Part shown: piece by piece, positions 7,985 to 17,948 of the stretch
How positions within the stretch are numbered: the first letter of the stretch is position 1
Layout of the letters: each line of letters begins with the position of its first letter
Assembly (NCBI GenBank): GCA_050874905.1
Contig: JBNMLP010000010.1
Coordinates: forward strand, 38,906 to 102,905
From: NC2004 sp050874905
Lineage (GTDB): Bacteria > Bacillota > Clostridia > Lachnospirales > Lachnospiraceae
DNA: 64,000 bases
Reading direction: 5' to 3'
The notes under the pieces: generated by a model
What the model was told of the DNA's origin: nothing
What the model saw: only the letters and a program-made list of their open reading frames with translations
The model's database searches: none
Made by a program: the position numbers and the translations under genes

Positions 7985-9388
7985 TTACTTACATAATAAT
8001 CCTAAAAAGGGAATAAAATAAATAATTAATAAGAATATTCCACGTATTGTGTATAAAACTATTCTATTGCTTTTACAATCCAACGTTTGTACAAAAGTTT
8101 TTTTCTCTTTCCACGGGCAATTTATTACCAAAAAAAAGACCATCATTACAAAATATACAGACCAACTCACCTGCAAAACATAGTCTCGAAACACAGACCA
8201 ATTATCACTTCCCACAAAACCTTGTAATAAATCAACAATAGATTTATTATTTGTATTTCTTATTTGAGGTATTCGCCCCAAGAGTCCGTTCGCTAATGTT
8301 GTATCAGCATATACCCAATAAAAACATATAGTTTGTCCGACAACCGTAAAAAAAGCCATAAATGTTTCTAATATCATATTAACATAATACTGCTGATTAT
8401 TCATAGCAATTAATAGGTATAACGCTGGCACCATATAGACCATCCAATAAGGAAATGTAAATGCAAATGCAAAAAATATAAAATATGAACATAATGATAT
8501 GTAAATAATTTCTTTTGCAAACTTTACAACATTATCTGATGGTTTTTTCAAATAGCAAAATAACAATAATACAATATACCCAGCAAAAAACAGTGATATC
8601 TTGTGACTTGCAAAAGGAATGGTATCAAAAAAGAGGAAATTAAAAAAATTATCAATATTACTTTCTCCTTGCACCATCGGAACCAATACTCGAAAGAAAG
8701 CCATCGGAATACATGACAATATTAAATAGCCTATTACCTTTATTATTTTTTTCTCTATCAATAATACTATAGGAACAAATGCCAGTAAAGCTAATATCTT
8801 AGTCGGAACAGCAACAGAAAACGCCACTACAAACAGCAACTTATTTCCATTAATCAAATAATACATTCCCAGCAACATAAAAAATACTGTAATAATATCA
8901 TATTGACCAATTATATTAAGATTTGCTGATACAAAAATCGATGTTGTCATAACAACAATCATTTCCATTATATTATGTCTATTGCATTTAACCATAATTT
9001 TTCTCATTACAAGAACAACCATAATATAAAACAATAAAACAATTGACTTCGCCCATAAATTTCCCAACAAATAATTAAGCGGATTTTTTATTCCAAAAAA
9101 ATACTTACAAACCCAAAGAGGAAAATCCCAAATTCCGAAAATTATATAAATCAGGAAGTCATATCTTGCAGAATAATTACCACTATATGCCCCTGCAACA
9201 AGATGATTATTGACATTCATATTATAATAATCTCGTAATCCACCACTACTGAATAAACTATCCCAAAATGTCATTCCGTGCATAGTGGTAATCAATAAAT
9301 CCCCATAAAGATAGCAATAAAAAAATATAATTTGTATGGCTAATATTGCCACAAGTATAATTCTTTTTTTCCCTATTTGTTTTAACAT
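7985..9388 (-). CDS. Polytopic GT-C-like membrane glycosyltransferase
   Basis: A 467-residue protein made almost wholly of membrane helices, with a large loop after the first helix, as in GT-C enzymes that take sugars from polyprenyl phosphate on the outer face. I recognise no family-specific motif. Its neighbours (ketoisomerase, GtrB-like enzyme, acetyltransferase, transaminase, GtrA) make it the candidate third component, the one that attaches the amino sugar to the exported polymer. The start is ATG 9388, five bases after GGAGG; a TTG 12 bases earlier overlaps that site. A polymerase role is possible but less likely beside an ABC exporter. Confidence 0.7.
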   Translation of the reverse strand: MLKQIGKKRIILVAILAIQIIFFYCYLYGDLLITTMHGMTFWDSLFSSGGLRDYYNMNVNNHLVAGAYSGNYSARYDFLIYIIFGIWDFPLWVCKYFFGIKNPLNYLLGNLWAKSIVLLFYIMVVLVMRKIMVKCNRHNIMEMIVVMTTSIFVSANLNIIGQYDIITVFFMLLGMYYLINGNKLLFVVAFSVAVPTKILALLAFVPIVLLIEKKIIKVIGYLILSCIPMAFFRVLVPMVQGESNIDNFFNFLFFDTIPFASHKISLFFAGYIVLLLFCYLKKPSDNVVKFAKEIIYISLCSYFIFFAFAFTFPYWMVYMVPALYLLIAMNNQQYYVNMILETFMAFFTVVGQTICFYWVYADTTLANGLLGRIPQIRNTNNKSIVDLLQGFVGSDNWSVFRDYVLQVSWSVYFVMMVFFLVINCPWKEKKTFVQTLDCKSNRIVLYTIRGIFLLIIYFIPFLGLLCK

Positions 9389-9417
9389 TTTATCCTCCAA
9401 CTTACCTCTTCCAAGTC

Positions 9418-10545
9418 TTATTGCAAAAGGCCTCGCTGCTTTAATTCATCTAATGATTCCTCATATCCATCTTTGCTTACTTTTTGAGTTTTCACCCATG
9501 CTGCAAATTTTTGTATTCCCTCTGAAAAGGTTGTCTTAGCAGTAACTCCCAGCAAACTCTGGGCCTTTGTAATATCAGCATAATTATTTCTTATATCACC
9601 ACTGCGAAACATCCCTGAAATAGTAACCGGAACCCTTTTCCCATATGCATACATTAATTCATCTACTACTTTTTTTACAGAAACCATTACTCCAGTTCCA
9701 ACATTTACACATTCCTGTATCTTCTTTTTTGACTCAATTCCTGCCACCAAAGCATCTACTACATCATCAATATAAACAAAATCACGTGCCTCTTCACCAT
9801 CTTCAAATATATTAATATCTTTACCTTGTAATATTCTTGTAGAAAAAATAGATAAAATACCTGTATATGGATTAGATAACGATTGACCAGGACCATATAC
9901 GTTTTGAAAACGGTACGCAAATGCTGGTATATTTAAATTTTTACACAATGTCAAAACCAACTGTTCTTGTACATGCTTTGTAATTCCATACACGCTGACA
10001 GGGTGTATTTTAGCATTTTCCGATGTTGCAGTAACAGCAAGCTTACTATTACACTCTGGACATTTCATATCAAAATCCTGTTTTTTCATATCTTCTTCCG
10101 AGCGAAACTCTGGGTACACTATACCATGTTCTGGACAAACATACGCCCCTTCACCATATACCGCTCTAGAAGATGCCACTAATACTTTTTTGACAGAATG
10201 TGGTTCATTAGTTAAAATATCTAGCAGTTTAGCGGTTCCTCCTATATTTGTATCTGTATAATGATATATCTCATACATTGACTGACCCGTTCCTGTTTCA
10301 GCAGCCAAATGAACCACTGTATCAATATCCTTCAATGCTTTGCGCCAATCATCTGAACAGCAAACATCTCCCTTTATAAACTCAATACTATCATGTTTGT
10401 AATGAGGGGCCTGCATATTTTTACCATGAATCTGCTCCGATAAATTATCAAGCACTCTTACTCTATATCCCCTATCGGCTAATTCATCAGCCAAGTGACT
10501 TCCAATAAATCCTGCCCCGCCTGTTATCAACACTTTCTCACTCAT
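9418..10545 (-). CDS. Probable dTDP-L-rhamnose 4-epimerase (NAD-dependent, zinc-ribbon insert)
   Basis: A 375-residue extended SDR protein: TGGAGFIGSH at 8-17, SSRAVYGEG near 125-133, and the catalytic pair YGITK at 186-190. Between the last two, residues 137-165 carry C-x2-H and C-x2-C, a zinc-ribbon-like insert. I recall such an insert from dTDP-L-rhamnose 4-epimerases of the WbiB type, which make dTDP-6-deoxy-L-talose. In a rhamnose locus this fits well, but a UDP-hexose or UDP-HexNAc 4-epimerase cannot be excluded. The start overlaps the end of the acyltransferase gene by 8 bases. Confidence 0.7.
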   Translation of the reverse strand: MSEKVLITGGAGFIGSHLADELADRGYRVRVLDNLSEQIHGKNMQAPHYKHDSIEFIKGDVCCSDDWRKALKDIDTVVHLAAETGTGQSMYEIYHYTDTNIGGTAKLLDILTNEPHSVKKVLVASSRAVYGEGAYVCPEHGIVYPEFRSEEDMKKQDFDMKCPECNSKLAVTATSENAKIHPVSVYGITKHVQEQLVLTLCKNLNIPAFAYRFQNVYGPGQSLSNPYTGILSIFSTRILQGKDINIFEDGEEARDFVYIDDVVDALVAGIESKKKIQECVNVGTGVMVSVKKVVDELMYAYGKRVPVTISGMFRSGDIRNNYADITKAQSLLGVTAKTTFSEGIQKFAAWVKTQKVSKDGYEESLDELKQRGLLQ

Positions 10546-11605
10546 TTTTTTGCATTCCTTTCTGCTCTAAATTCTTCTTCACATAACCGCAGAACTGTCG
10601 ACAAATCTTCTCCACCTTACCATCTACATAATAAAGTATTTTTGCCGTAAACATAATAACAACACTTAATCCAATAAATACAATATAACTTTGGAGATGC
10701 GTCATGGCATATAAATTAAACGTTCCAAGGATCCAATAAATAATGACATGATGCACTAGAAAAATGGCATAGGAATATTTACTTATCCAACCACACACTA
10801 ATTTAATCTTTTCTTGTTTTACATAATAAGAAACAAATACCAACAGCAAAAATGCAGCGATACCAACATAAGTTGTTTGAATGTCCTGAGAAATGCCAGG
10901 CTTTAATAATTGATTTACAATTAATACCGCAAGCGCTACACATGCTACATACCATGAAACTTTTTTCTTATATTTGATAAAATACATACCAAATAATAAT
11001 TCAGGCATTCTTACAAAAATATTTTTAGATGAAGCAATCCCCATTTTGTAATCTACTTGAAGATATACATATACTACCATAGTTGCTATAAATAAAATCA
11101 CTGGATGATGATTCACCAGCCAACGAAGCAACGGGAATATTACATAAAATAATACAATGAACCCTAAAAACCACTCTCCAAGAAGGTAAAAGGTCTGTAT
11201 CTGATCCCCAAAGTAACCATCAAATCCAATCAATGTCAATAACAATCTGCTTTTGGGAGTAGTAGTAGTCCCCCACTGCCCACAATATATGTAAATATAT
11301 ACAAACGCAATAATATAAGCAATCCAGAACATTGGATATATAGATAAAAATCTTTTTTTATAGAATTTTTTTATCTGAAGACTTTGTTCATAGACATACA
11401 TTAATGCCGCCCCTGATATTATCAGAAATAATGAAACGCCAAAGCTGCCTATGTATATATTAAATACATAGGCATTAATGACATAACAATGTTCAATTGG
11501 TGGATTCATATACAAAAACACAGCATTATAGTGTGTAATTACAATTGCAATTGCTGCAATCGCTCGTACAAAGTCAAGATAAAATAATCTTTCTCTCTTC
11601 ACCAT
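10538..11605 (-). CDS. Acyltransferase-3 family membrane O-acyltransferase
   Basis: A 355-residue protein with about ten membrane helices. It opens with F-Y-L-D-F-V-R-A-I-A-A and a conserved T-H in the first helix, the hallmarks of the acyltransferase 3 family, members of which O-acetylate surface polysaccharides. Placed between the RgpF-type transferases and the 4-epimerase, it most likely acetylates a sugar of the exported glycan. A hydrophobic G-V-S-L-F-L-I-I-S-G-A motif supports the family call. The acyl group and target are unknown. Confidence 0.85.
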   Translation of the reverse strand: MVKRERLFYLDFVRAIAAIAIVITHYNAVFLYMNPPIEHCYVINAYVFNIYIGSFGVSLFLIISGAALMYVYEQSLQIKKFYKKRFLSIYPMFWIAYIIAFVYIYIYCGQWGTTTTPKSRLLLTLIGFDGYFGDQIQTFYLLGEWFLGFIVLFYVIFPLLRWLVNHHPVILFIATMVVYVYLQVDYKMGIASSKNIFVRMPELLFGMYFIKYKKKVSWYVACVALAVLIVNQLLKPGISQDIQTTYVGIAAFLLLVFVSYYVKQEKIKLVCGWISKYSYAIFLVHHVIIYWILGTFNLYAMTHLQSYIVFIGLSVVIMFTAKILYYVDGKVEKICRQFCGYVKKNLEQKGMQKNE

Positions 11606-11614
11606 TACTCTCCT

Positions 11615-13555
11615 TTACTCTGGATCCTGCAAACCATGTGGACCAAATATCGCTCTCTTGATCTTTATCAATGTGCGGTATAACCACTTGGGCAAAATAT
11701 GTCTCATTTTTGCATCGAACTTCATATAACCTGGTCCATCCAAGGTCCAGAACGGTTTCACTGATTCGTGAATTTTTGATATCATTACATGAATATCCGG
11801 ATCTGCCAAATATCCTTTATGGATCATAGCCTTATTTATTTCTCTGACATAATATCTAAGGTTTGTAATTTCTATGCTAGCATATTGATCTGCCATACCC
11901 AAGGCTGGATAATATCCTGCACTCTGAACCGCAAGAGGATAGATACGCTCTATTGCATGCAATAATGTTCCATCAATATTATTGGGTTCTTGTGGGAAAT
12001 CTTCATAATCCCACTCCTTGTCATAAAGCGGTTTTAAAGCCTGTGGACGGAACCAGAAAAATGTACCATATGGAGCTAGCACTTCTTTATAAATAGACAT
12101 TGGTACCTTTAATCCCAATTTTTCAGCCAACTCTCTTGTAGTTTCAAAATTACAACCCCATTCATTACCTAAGGTTGGATAAAACTGTGCATGATTCGGT
12201 TCAGGAGGAGACATGATACCTAACCGTTCATTGTCTTCAAATGTCTGTAACACATTATATACATATGTTTTGTTGTATAATGTGTTTTTGAAACATTTAT
12301 ATCCAAAACTGTCTCCTACAGAGCCTGGTGTAATTTGCGCTGTTTTTTTATCATGCACAAAACATACATAATCATATTGCATGATTACGTCCTTTACACC
12401 TACCAATAAACTACTTACATCCCGTCCGCGATTCACAATAACCCGAACTTCTAAATGATGGCAAGGAAGATTTTGGAAGGTTTTTAAAATTTCTTCTCTC
12501 TTTTCAAGAGAATCTGTTGTTATATAAACATCTGCCTCTTCCGGCATACTAAGAGCATAATTATAGGAATCCTCCACCAAATCTGGAAAATAAAGATGCA
12601 TTACTAACGCAATTTTTCTTTTTTCTAAAATTTGTTTTACACTTGCTTCCTGATACATGCTAGTCGATAACACATAATTCAAATGCATATTTTTTACAAA
12701 ATCAGCCTGGTGGCAGGTTCTTAAAATATTATCCCATATTAGATTCACATCATATAAATTATTCTCACGCAAATAATCATACAATTCCTTTGCCGGCTGT
12801 CCTAATGTGTTGTTTAATTCATACTGATATGGCTGGAAGAACATTCTGCGCTTAAAAATAGGGCATCTCTTATCCCGTATTAGCTCTTTGGCATAATTCA
12901 TCAGCGGATAATCTGTTTTATCCTTGTAATCATCTGTTTTTACATAAACATCCCACTTAAATCCCTTGTCTTCAAAACATTTTGTGAAATAAGATTCAAA
13001 ACGAGCGATTGAATCATTATATCCTTTAATCATCGGCATGTTGTCCCAGAAATCTTGAAATTCTTCGGATGATACCAACGAATTACGAAACACCATGAAA
13101 TGAGATTGAATATGTTCAGGAATATATCCATATGGACAATTTCCCCATGGATCATAAGGAATCTTATAATGTTTCGTCATTCCCCAGAAGTCCAAATCTT
13201 CTTTTGCCATTGTATTAAATGATTCAGCCAAAGAGTATATCGGTCCCATAATGGTAGAGTTTGCAAATACCACCTCATCATATTCACTTAAGCCTTCCCA
13301 GCCAATAGAATCTAATGCAGTCTTATATGCCCACACATCAAGGCCTTCATTTTTTCTTACAATAACTTTGTCTGTATATTGCCGAAAAAATTTTTCACCT
13401 TCTTCGTCTAATTTTCCATTACATACAACAATCATATCTGAAACTTGTTTTCTGTAATCTTCAAAAAATTTTTTTACAAATCCATCTACATATCCATCTG
13501 TTTCATAAAAAAACTGAATACCTAATCGTTTGGGAGATTCATTTTTGATAATCAT
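11615..13555 (-). CDS. RgpF-type rhamnan glycosyltransferase (two-domain)
   Basis: A 646-residue cytoplasmic protein of the rhamnan synthesis F family. The N-terminal part has I-Q-F-F-Y-E-T-D-G-Y-V, V-V-C-N-G-K and N-E-G-L-D-V-W-A-Y-K-T-A, with D-F-W-G-M and Q-S-H-F-M-V-F following; this layout is typical of RgpF. After about residue 305 a second region begins (M-H-L-Y-F-P-D-L) with F-V-H-D-K-K and a late W-F-R-P segment, the second half of RgpF proteins. It likely adds rhamnose or a branch sugar to the growing rhamnan. It is paralogous to its upstream neighbour. Confidence 0.85.
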   Translation of the reverse strand: MIIKNESPKRLGIQFFYETDGYVDGFVKKFFEDYRKQVSDMIVVCNGKLDEEGEKFFRQYTDKVIVRKNEGLDVWAYKTALDSIGWEGLSEYDEVVFANSTIMGPIYSLAESFNTMAKEDLDFWGMTKHYKIPYDPWGNCPYGYIPEHIQSHFMVFRNSLVSSEEFQDFWDNMPMIKGYNDSIARFESYFTKCFEDKGFKWDVYVKTDDYKDKTDYPLMNYAKELIRDKRCPIFKRRMFFQPYQYELNNTLGQPAKELYDYLRENNLYDVNLIWDNILRTCHQADFVKNMHLNYVLSTSMYQEASVKQILEKRKIALVMHLYFPDLVEDSYNYALSMPEEADVYITTDSLEKREEILKTFQNLPCHHLEVRVIVNRGRDVSSLLVGVKDVIMQYDYVCFVHDKKTAQITPGSVGDSFGYKCFKNTLYNKTYVYNVLQTFEDNERLGIMSPPEPNHAQFYPTLGNEWGCNFETTRELAEKLGLKVPMSIYKEVLAPYGTFFWFRPQALKPLYDKEWDYEDFPQEPNNIDGTLLHAIERIYPLAVQSAGYYPALGMADQYASIEITNLRYYVREINKAMIHKGYLADPDIHVMISKIHESVKPFWTLDGPGYMKFDAKMRHILPKWLYRTLIKIKRAIFGPHGLQDPE

Positions 13556-13566
13556 ATTATACCTCT

Positions 13567-15861
13567 CTATTTTTTATCAAATATGTGCAACAGTCGGAAG
13601 AACTTCGCGTGAATTACTTCTTGTCGAAAGGCTTCTAATAAGCTATTTTCATGCTGCAAATGTTGAATTTGTTCCTGCTGTCTTTTAATCATATTATTTT
13701 TATTTTCCAATTCGTTTTTGTAATTGCGCAAATCCAACATACTTTCGTATACTTTGGCCTTTGACTCTTTAATAATACTAATGAATTGTGATAAATCAGA
13801 TCTAGTGTAATAAAATTCAACATTATCAAATTCAATCACAATTTCATGTTTGTCTTCAAAATTACCCTGCAATACAAATTGCGGATAATGATTATTAAAA
13901 ATTATTTGCTGACCATTTAAAAATCCTGCAATAGGATGTAATTGCAAAGATGTATCTAAGCACTTGGCATTTGTAACAATTGAGTATAACCCCTCTGCTA
14001 ATTGAATTCTAATCTCCTTTACCCCTTTAGGAACAAAAATTGAAATCTGGGTTGTAGCATTTTGAGATTCCTTTAATACAAGTTTTTGCTTATAAATTGC
14101 TTTGTATCCCGTACCATAATCGAAATATGCATAAGATTTTCTTTCATCTGTTTTGCAATCCAGATCCATGCAAAAATCCACTAACGTTTCATTCTCACAT
14201 TTACCACTTTTTTTCACAGCCAAAGAAATCTCGTTATAGTTTTCAATATATGTTTTTGCCAATATTTGGTTATAGGATCTATTCACATAGCATTCCTCTG
14301 ATTGTGCAAGCAACGATAAAAGTGAGGTAAATACATATACTTCATGGTCTATCTTATTATTCCATACTGTTTCTGGAATACGATCCATTAAGGATATCAT
14401 TATATTTTTTCTAACCCACATGCATCCACTAAACTGTCCCATTGCCCCTTGATACAATTTGTAATTCAAGTTCAATCCATAACAATAATTCAAATCATTT
14501 ATTGTTTTCGTACAGGAATCCTTTATCATCGATTCATAGTTATAAAACAAACTATGCATTGGATTCGGCATATAAGTTAGTGCAAGCAGTGGCTCATCTC
14601 CAAAATGATTCACAATTTGATTACGATAGCCCGGGGTAGAAATAATACTATTGTCAATTACATATTGAAATGCTCCATTGTCATTCCGACAATCAATATA
14701 TTTTTGTTCATTATTTGCTAAAATAAAACAATAATCTTCCTTGATTTCATCCAAGCAATAATATATGCTTGCCCAATTTTGTTTATTATGATTTAATATT
14801 ACAACATTTCTGCCATCTAACTTTTTATATTTTTCATCTGCCCCAAGCAAATATACCGTAGCATATTGGGCATACTCCTCTACTAAATTTAAGTCTAACC
14901 CCTTATACTCGCAATCAATCAAAACCGCATACGTTTTTGTTCCGCTCACATTTTTATCTTCATCAAAAATTGTATTTAAGTTAATACCATTTACAACTTG
15001 ATTCAAAGGATTACATCGTATGATATTATTTAGAAACATATCCATATCATACGATGTGTTTTCTTTCAAATAATGATATAGCGACGGTGCAACCTGATTA
15101 ATATTCTCTCTCATTTTTTCATCTAAATTATAGTAAAATAATTTTCTTTTAAAAAAAGGAGAATGATATTTTTCAATCAATTTTTGTGGAATAGAAAACA
15201 TCGGATAAATTGTTGTGTCTATATCTTCATACGATTCGCAATATACATTCCAGGAAAAACCTTTTTCTTCAAAATGTTTTGTAAAAATTGCCTCATGACA
15301 GGCCACCGCTTCTTCATAACATAATATATCCGGACGCTCGTCCCAGTATTTCTTAAATTCAAAACTTGTAAGCATTTTATTACGCACCGCAATAAAATGT
15401 GATTGTAAATGCATTGGAACAACATCTAGATCAATTCCTTCCCATGGATTAAATGGAGCACCATGGTGTAAGGACAATCCCCAGAAATCTATATCCTTTT
15501 TCTCTTGTTTAGAAAACATTTCTTCTAGATATTCAGTCTCTATCGGACCTGCAATCGTATAATTAAACATAACCAGCTCGTCAACCTGTTTTAAATTGTC
15601 ATAGCCATAATACTCTAACGCAGTTTTGTAGGCCCAGACATCAAACCCCTCATTCTCCCTTACCAAAACTTCTATACAACCTAGTTGCTCTAAATTTCTC
15701 CTACTATCAATTGTCAGTTTCCCATTTACAACAACAATAATTTTACTGCAATAACACAGCATATTTTTTAATAAGTATAAAACATACTGATCTACAACTC
15801 CTTGCCCATCATAGAAGAAAAAGATACCTATACGATTAACATTATCTTTTTTTAATTTCAT
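13567..15861 (-). CDS. RgpF-like glycosyltransferase with C-terminal coiled coil
   Basis: A 764-residue paralogue of the gene at 11615, with the same N-terminal landmarks: I-F-F-F-Y-D-G-Q-G, V-V-V-N-G-K-L, E-N-E-G-F-D-V-W-A-Y-K-T-A and D-F-W-G-L. The second half is more diverged. After about residue 580 a beta-rich stretch appears, then a 50-residue coiled coil near 700-750 with many K, E, Q and L residues. Such a tail could tether the enzyme to a partner or set chain length, as coiled coils do in some polymerases; this is inference. The stop is 11 bases before the next gene. GGAG precedes the ATG. Confidence 0.8.
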   Translation of the reverse strand: MKLKKDNVNRIGIFFFYDGQGVVDQYVLYLLKNMLCYCSKIIVVVNGKLTIDSRRNLEQLGCIEVLVRENEGFDVWAYKTALEYYGYDNLKQVDELVMFNYTIAGPIETEYLEEMFSKQEKKDIDFWGLSLHHGAPFNPWEGIDLDVVPMHLQSHFIAVRNKMLTSFEFKKYWDERPDILCYEEAVACHEAIFTKHFEEKGFSWNVYCESYEDIDTTIYPMFSIPQKLIEKYHSPFFKRKLFYYNLDEKMRENINQVAPSLYHYLKENTSYDMDMFLNNIIRCNPLNQVVNGINLNTIFDEDKNVSGTKTYAVLIDCEYKGLDLNLVEEYAQYATVYLLGADEKYKKLDGRNVVILNHNKQNWASIYYCLDEIKEDYCFILANNEQKYIDCRNDNGAFQYVIDNSIISTPGYRNQIVNHFGDEPLLALTYMPNPMHSLFYNYESMIKDSCTKTINDLNYCYGLNLNYKLYQGAMGQFSGCMWVRKNIMISLMDRIPETVWNNKIDHEVYVFTSLLSLLAQSEECYVNRSYNQILAKTYIENYNEISLAVKKSGKCENETLVDFCMDLDCKTDERKSYAYFDYGTGYKAIYKQKLVLKESQNATTQISIFVPKGVKEIRIQLAEGLYSIVTNAKCLDTSLQLHPIAGFLNGQQIIFNNHYPQFVLQGNFEDKHEIVIEFDNVEFYYTRSDLSQFISIIKESKAKVYESMLDLRNYKNELENKNNMIKRQQEQIQHLQHENSLLEAFRQEVIHAKFFRLLHIFDKK

Positions 15862-15881
15862 TTCTTTACTCCAGTATAATT

Positions 15882-16709
15882 TTACAAAGCCATAATTTTT
15901 TCAATTATGGTACTGTCCCCATACTCGATTTTAGAATCATACTCACGATCCGGAAATGCACCATAATTCAAAGTTATATCGAGATTATTTTCCTTAATAA
16001 ATTGTTCCACTCTATCTCCTAATGACATCGGCTTACCAGAACATACATTAATGATACCTGTATATACATCCTGTGTACTTGCCTTTGCAATCTGTTTCGC
16101 CAATTCTGTTACTGAAATAAAATCATATTGATTTTTTCCAGTCGTAAATGGAAACTCCTTTTTGCCTTCTTCTACTGCAGATAAGATTTTTGCGAAAACT
16201 GAATTATTCTTCTTGTCGTCACCCAAAATGTAGTATGCTCTCAACCAGAACACATTAACTTCTTTATCATTTGTATAATTAAGTAATGCCTGCCTCAAGG
16301 CATTTTTTGCAATACCATATTGCGACAATGGGTTGCAGGGAGTATTTTCATCAATCTTTCCTTCATAAAATCCAATTTCATGCATCGTCCCCATAACAGC
16401 AATATTTTTGCAACCTGCATCTACCAGATTTCTTAAAAAGATATAGTGGGAAGACAAATTATCCATGTGAGCGTTAGAACTGTGTACAAATCCGTCCTTC
16501 CATGCTAAATGAATCACACTGTCCGGGCAACCTAACTGATTGTAAATATCTTTTTCTCCAGAAAAAATACTAACATCAGAAAGCTCCGCTTTTGGATTAA
16601 TTCCATCTGTAAAAAAATCAATTGCGACCACTTCATGACCTAATTCCAGTAATGAATTTACCACATGTCTACCAATATAGCCTCCAGCACCTGTAACTGC
16701 TACTCTCAT
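15882..16709 (-). CDS. NAD(P)-dependent sugar epimerase/reductase (extended SDR)
   Basis: A 275-residue short protein with the Rossmann motif TGAGGYIG at 6-13 and the catalytic pair in S-Q-Y-G-I-A-K. It resembles nucleotide-sugar epimerases and 4-ketoreductases of the RmlD/GalE group but is shorter, with a small substrate domain. In this locus it could reduce or epimerise a dTDP-deoxysugar. The exact substrate cannot be read from the sequence. It lies between the ABC ATPase and the RgpF genes. The ribosome binding site is weak, GAGAAG a few bases before the ATG. Confidence 0.75.
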   Translation of the reverse strand: MRVAVTGAGGYIGRHVVNSLLELGHEVVAIDFFTDGINPKAELSDVSIFSGEKDIYNQLGCPDSVIHLAWKDGFVHSSNAHMDNLSSHYIFLRNLVDAGCKNIAVMGTMHEIGFYEGKIDENTPCNPLSQYGIAKNALRQALLNYTNDKEVNVFWLRAYYILGDDKKNNSVFAKILSAVEEGKKEFPFTTGKNQYDFISVTELAKQIAKASTQDVYTGIINVCSGKPMSLGDRVEQFIKENNLDITLNYGAFPDREYDSKIEYGDSTIIEKIMAL

Positions 16710-16753
16710 ATTACTTCTCGCGTATTTGAAACGCTCTCCTTTCTTTAACTAAT

Positions 16754-17947
16754 TTAATTATTAATTTTCCATTCATAATCCATTCGGAACATCCCTCGCT
16801 CTGATGTTGATGGGAAAATTTCAAAATGACAAACTCCCCTTAAAGATTCAATTAAGTTATCATCTTTCGTATAAAAATCCAAATCAATCATATAATGTCC
16901 GGGAAGTAATCGTGTCTCTTTTAACCAAAGTTCCAAACTTCCTTCCTCTTTTAGTTCTATTACTTCCGTATCATACTTAGTATCATATTCATAACACATC
17001 ATATAATCACTTCGGAATACCGTCCAGCGTATATGTCCCTTCGTTGGTTTCGCAAGTTTGTAGAATACACGCGTACCAATATCATTTCCAGTTTCAAATA
17101 CATTTTGAAACTGTCCATTTTTATTTAAACATTCTACTCTTGTCGCTTGTAGCTGTAACGCTTTGGCCTCTTCCGCAGCCTTACGCTCCTCTTCTGTGCG
17201 ATTCTTACGATTTTCCCCCATGTATTCTAAATACAACTTATGAACATTATGAGGAACCCCATCTTCCACAATTTCTCCTTTATCCAGCCAAATCGCACGA
17301 TCACACAACTCCTCAATCTGCCCCATAGAGTGTGATACAATTACAATCGTTGTTCCACTCTTCTTTATTTCCTGCATTTTCTGAGCACATTTTAACTGGA
17401 AGTTGGCATCTCCTACCGCCAATATCTCATCAATCAATAAAATATCCGCATTCACATTGATTGCCACCGAAAATGCCAGTCTCATATACATACCAGAAGA
17501 ATAGGTTCGCACCGGATTATCGATAAAATCCTCCAGTTCTGAAAAAGTTATGATATCATCTATTCGCTTTTCAATTTCTTGTTTTGTTAAACCAAAAATA
17601 GAAGCGTTAATGTATATATTCTCACGTCCGGACATATCCGGATGAAAACCTGCACCAAGCTCCAATAAACTGGACACTCTTCCTGCTAATTCAATCGTTC
17701 CACTGTCGGGATAGATAATTTTCGTTAATAACTTCAATGTTGTACTTTTTCCACAACCATTGTGTCCAATCAGTCCAACTGCCTCTCCCTTTTTTATGGT
17801 AAAGCTTACATTTTTAAGAATTTCCCTTTTGACATATTTATTTCTGTTTTTCGAAATTACACGATCCTTTAAAGTGTTGCTCTTATCCAAATATACTTTA
17901 AAAGACTTCGATACATTTTTGACTTCAATCGCAACATCTTTTTCCAA
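16754..17947 (-). CDS. Polysaccharide ABC exporter, ATP-binding subunit (Wzt/TagH/RgpD type)
   Basis: A 397-residue ATPase that powers export of the lipid-linked polymer with the permease encoded just upstream. It shows Walker A GHNGCGKST (about 61-69), the signature YSSGMYMRLA and Walker B LLIDEILAVGD. After residue 250 a C-terminal beta-sandwich like the Wzt glycan-recognition domain follows, suggesting that a chain-end or side-chain structure is recognised before export. The best start is TTG 17947, one base past the permease stop and 9 bases after GGAGG, which lies inside the permease gene. An earlier TTG in frame would precede that site. Confidence 0.92.
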   Translation of the reverse strand: MEKDVAIEVKNVSKSFKVYLDKSNTLKDRVISKNRNKYVKREILKNVSFTIKKGEAVGLIGHNGCGKSTTLKLLTKIIYPDSGTIELAGRVSSLLELGAGFHPDMSGRENIYINASIFGLTKQEIEKRIDDIITFSELEDFIDNPVRTYSSGMYMRLAFSVAINVNADILLIDEILAVGDANFQLKCAQKMQEIKKSGTTIVIVSHSMGQIEELCDRAIWLDKGEIVEDGVPHNVHKLYLEYMGENRKNRTEEERKAAEEAKALQLQATRVECLNKNGQFQNVFETGNDIGTRVFYKLAKPTKGHIRWTVFRSDYMMCYEYDTKYDTEVIELKEEGSLELWLKETRLLPGHYMIDLDFYTKDDNLIESLRGVCHFEIFPSTSERGMFRMDYEWKINN

Positions 17948-17948
17948 C

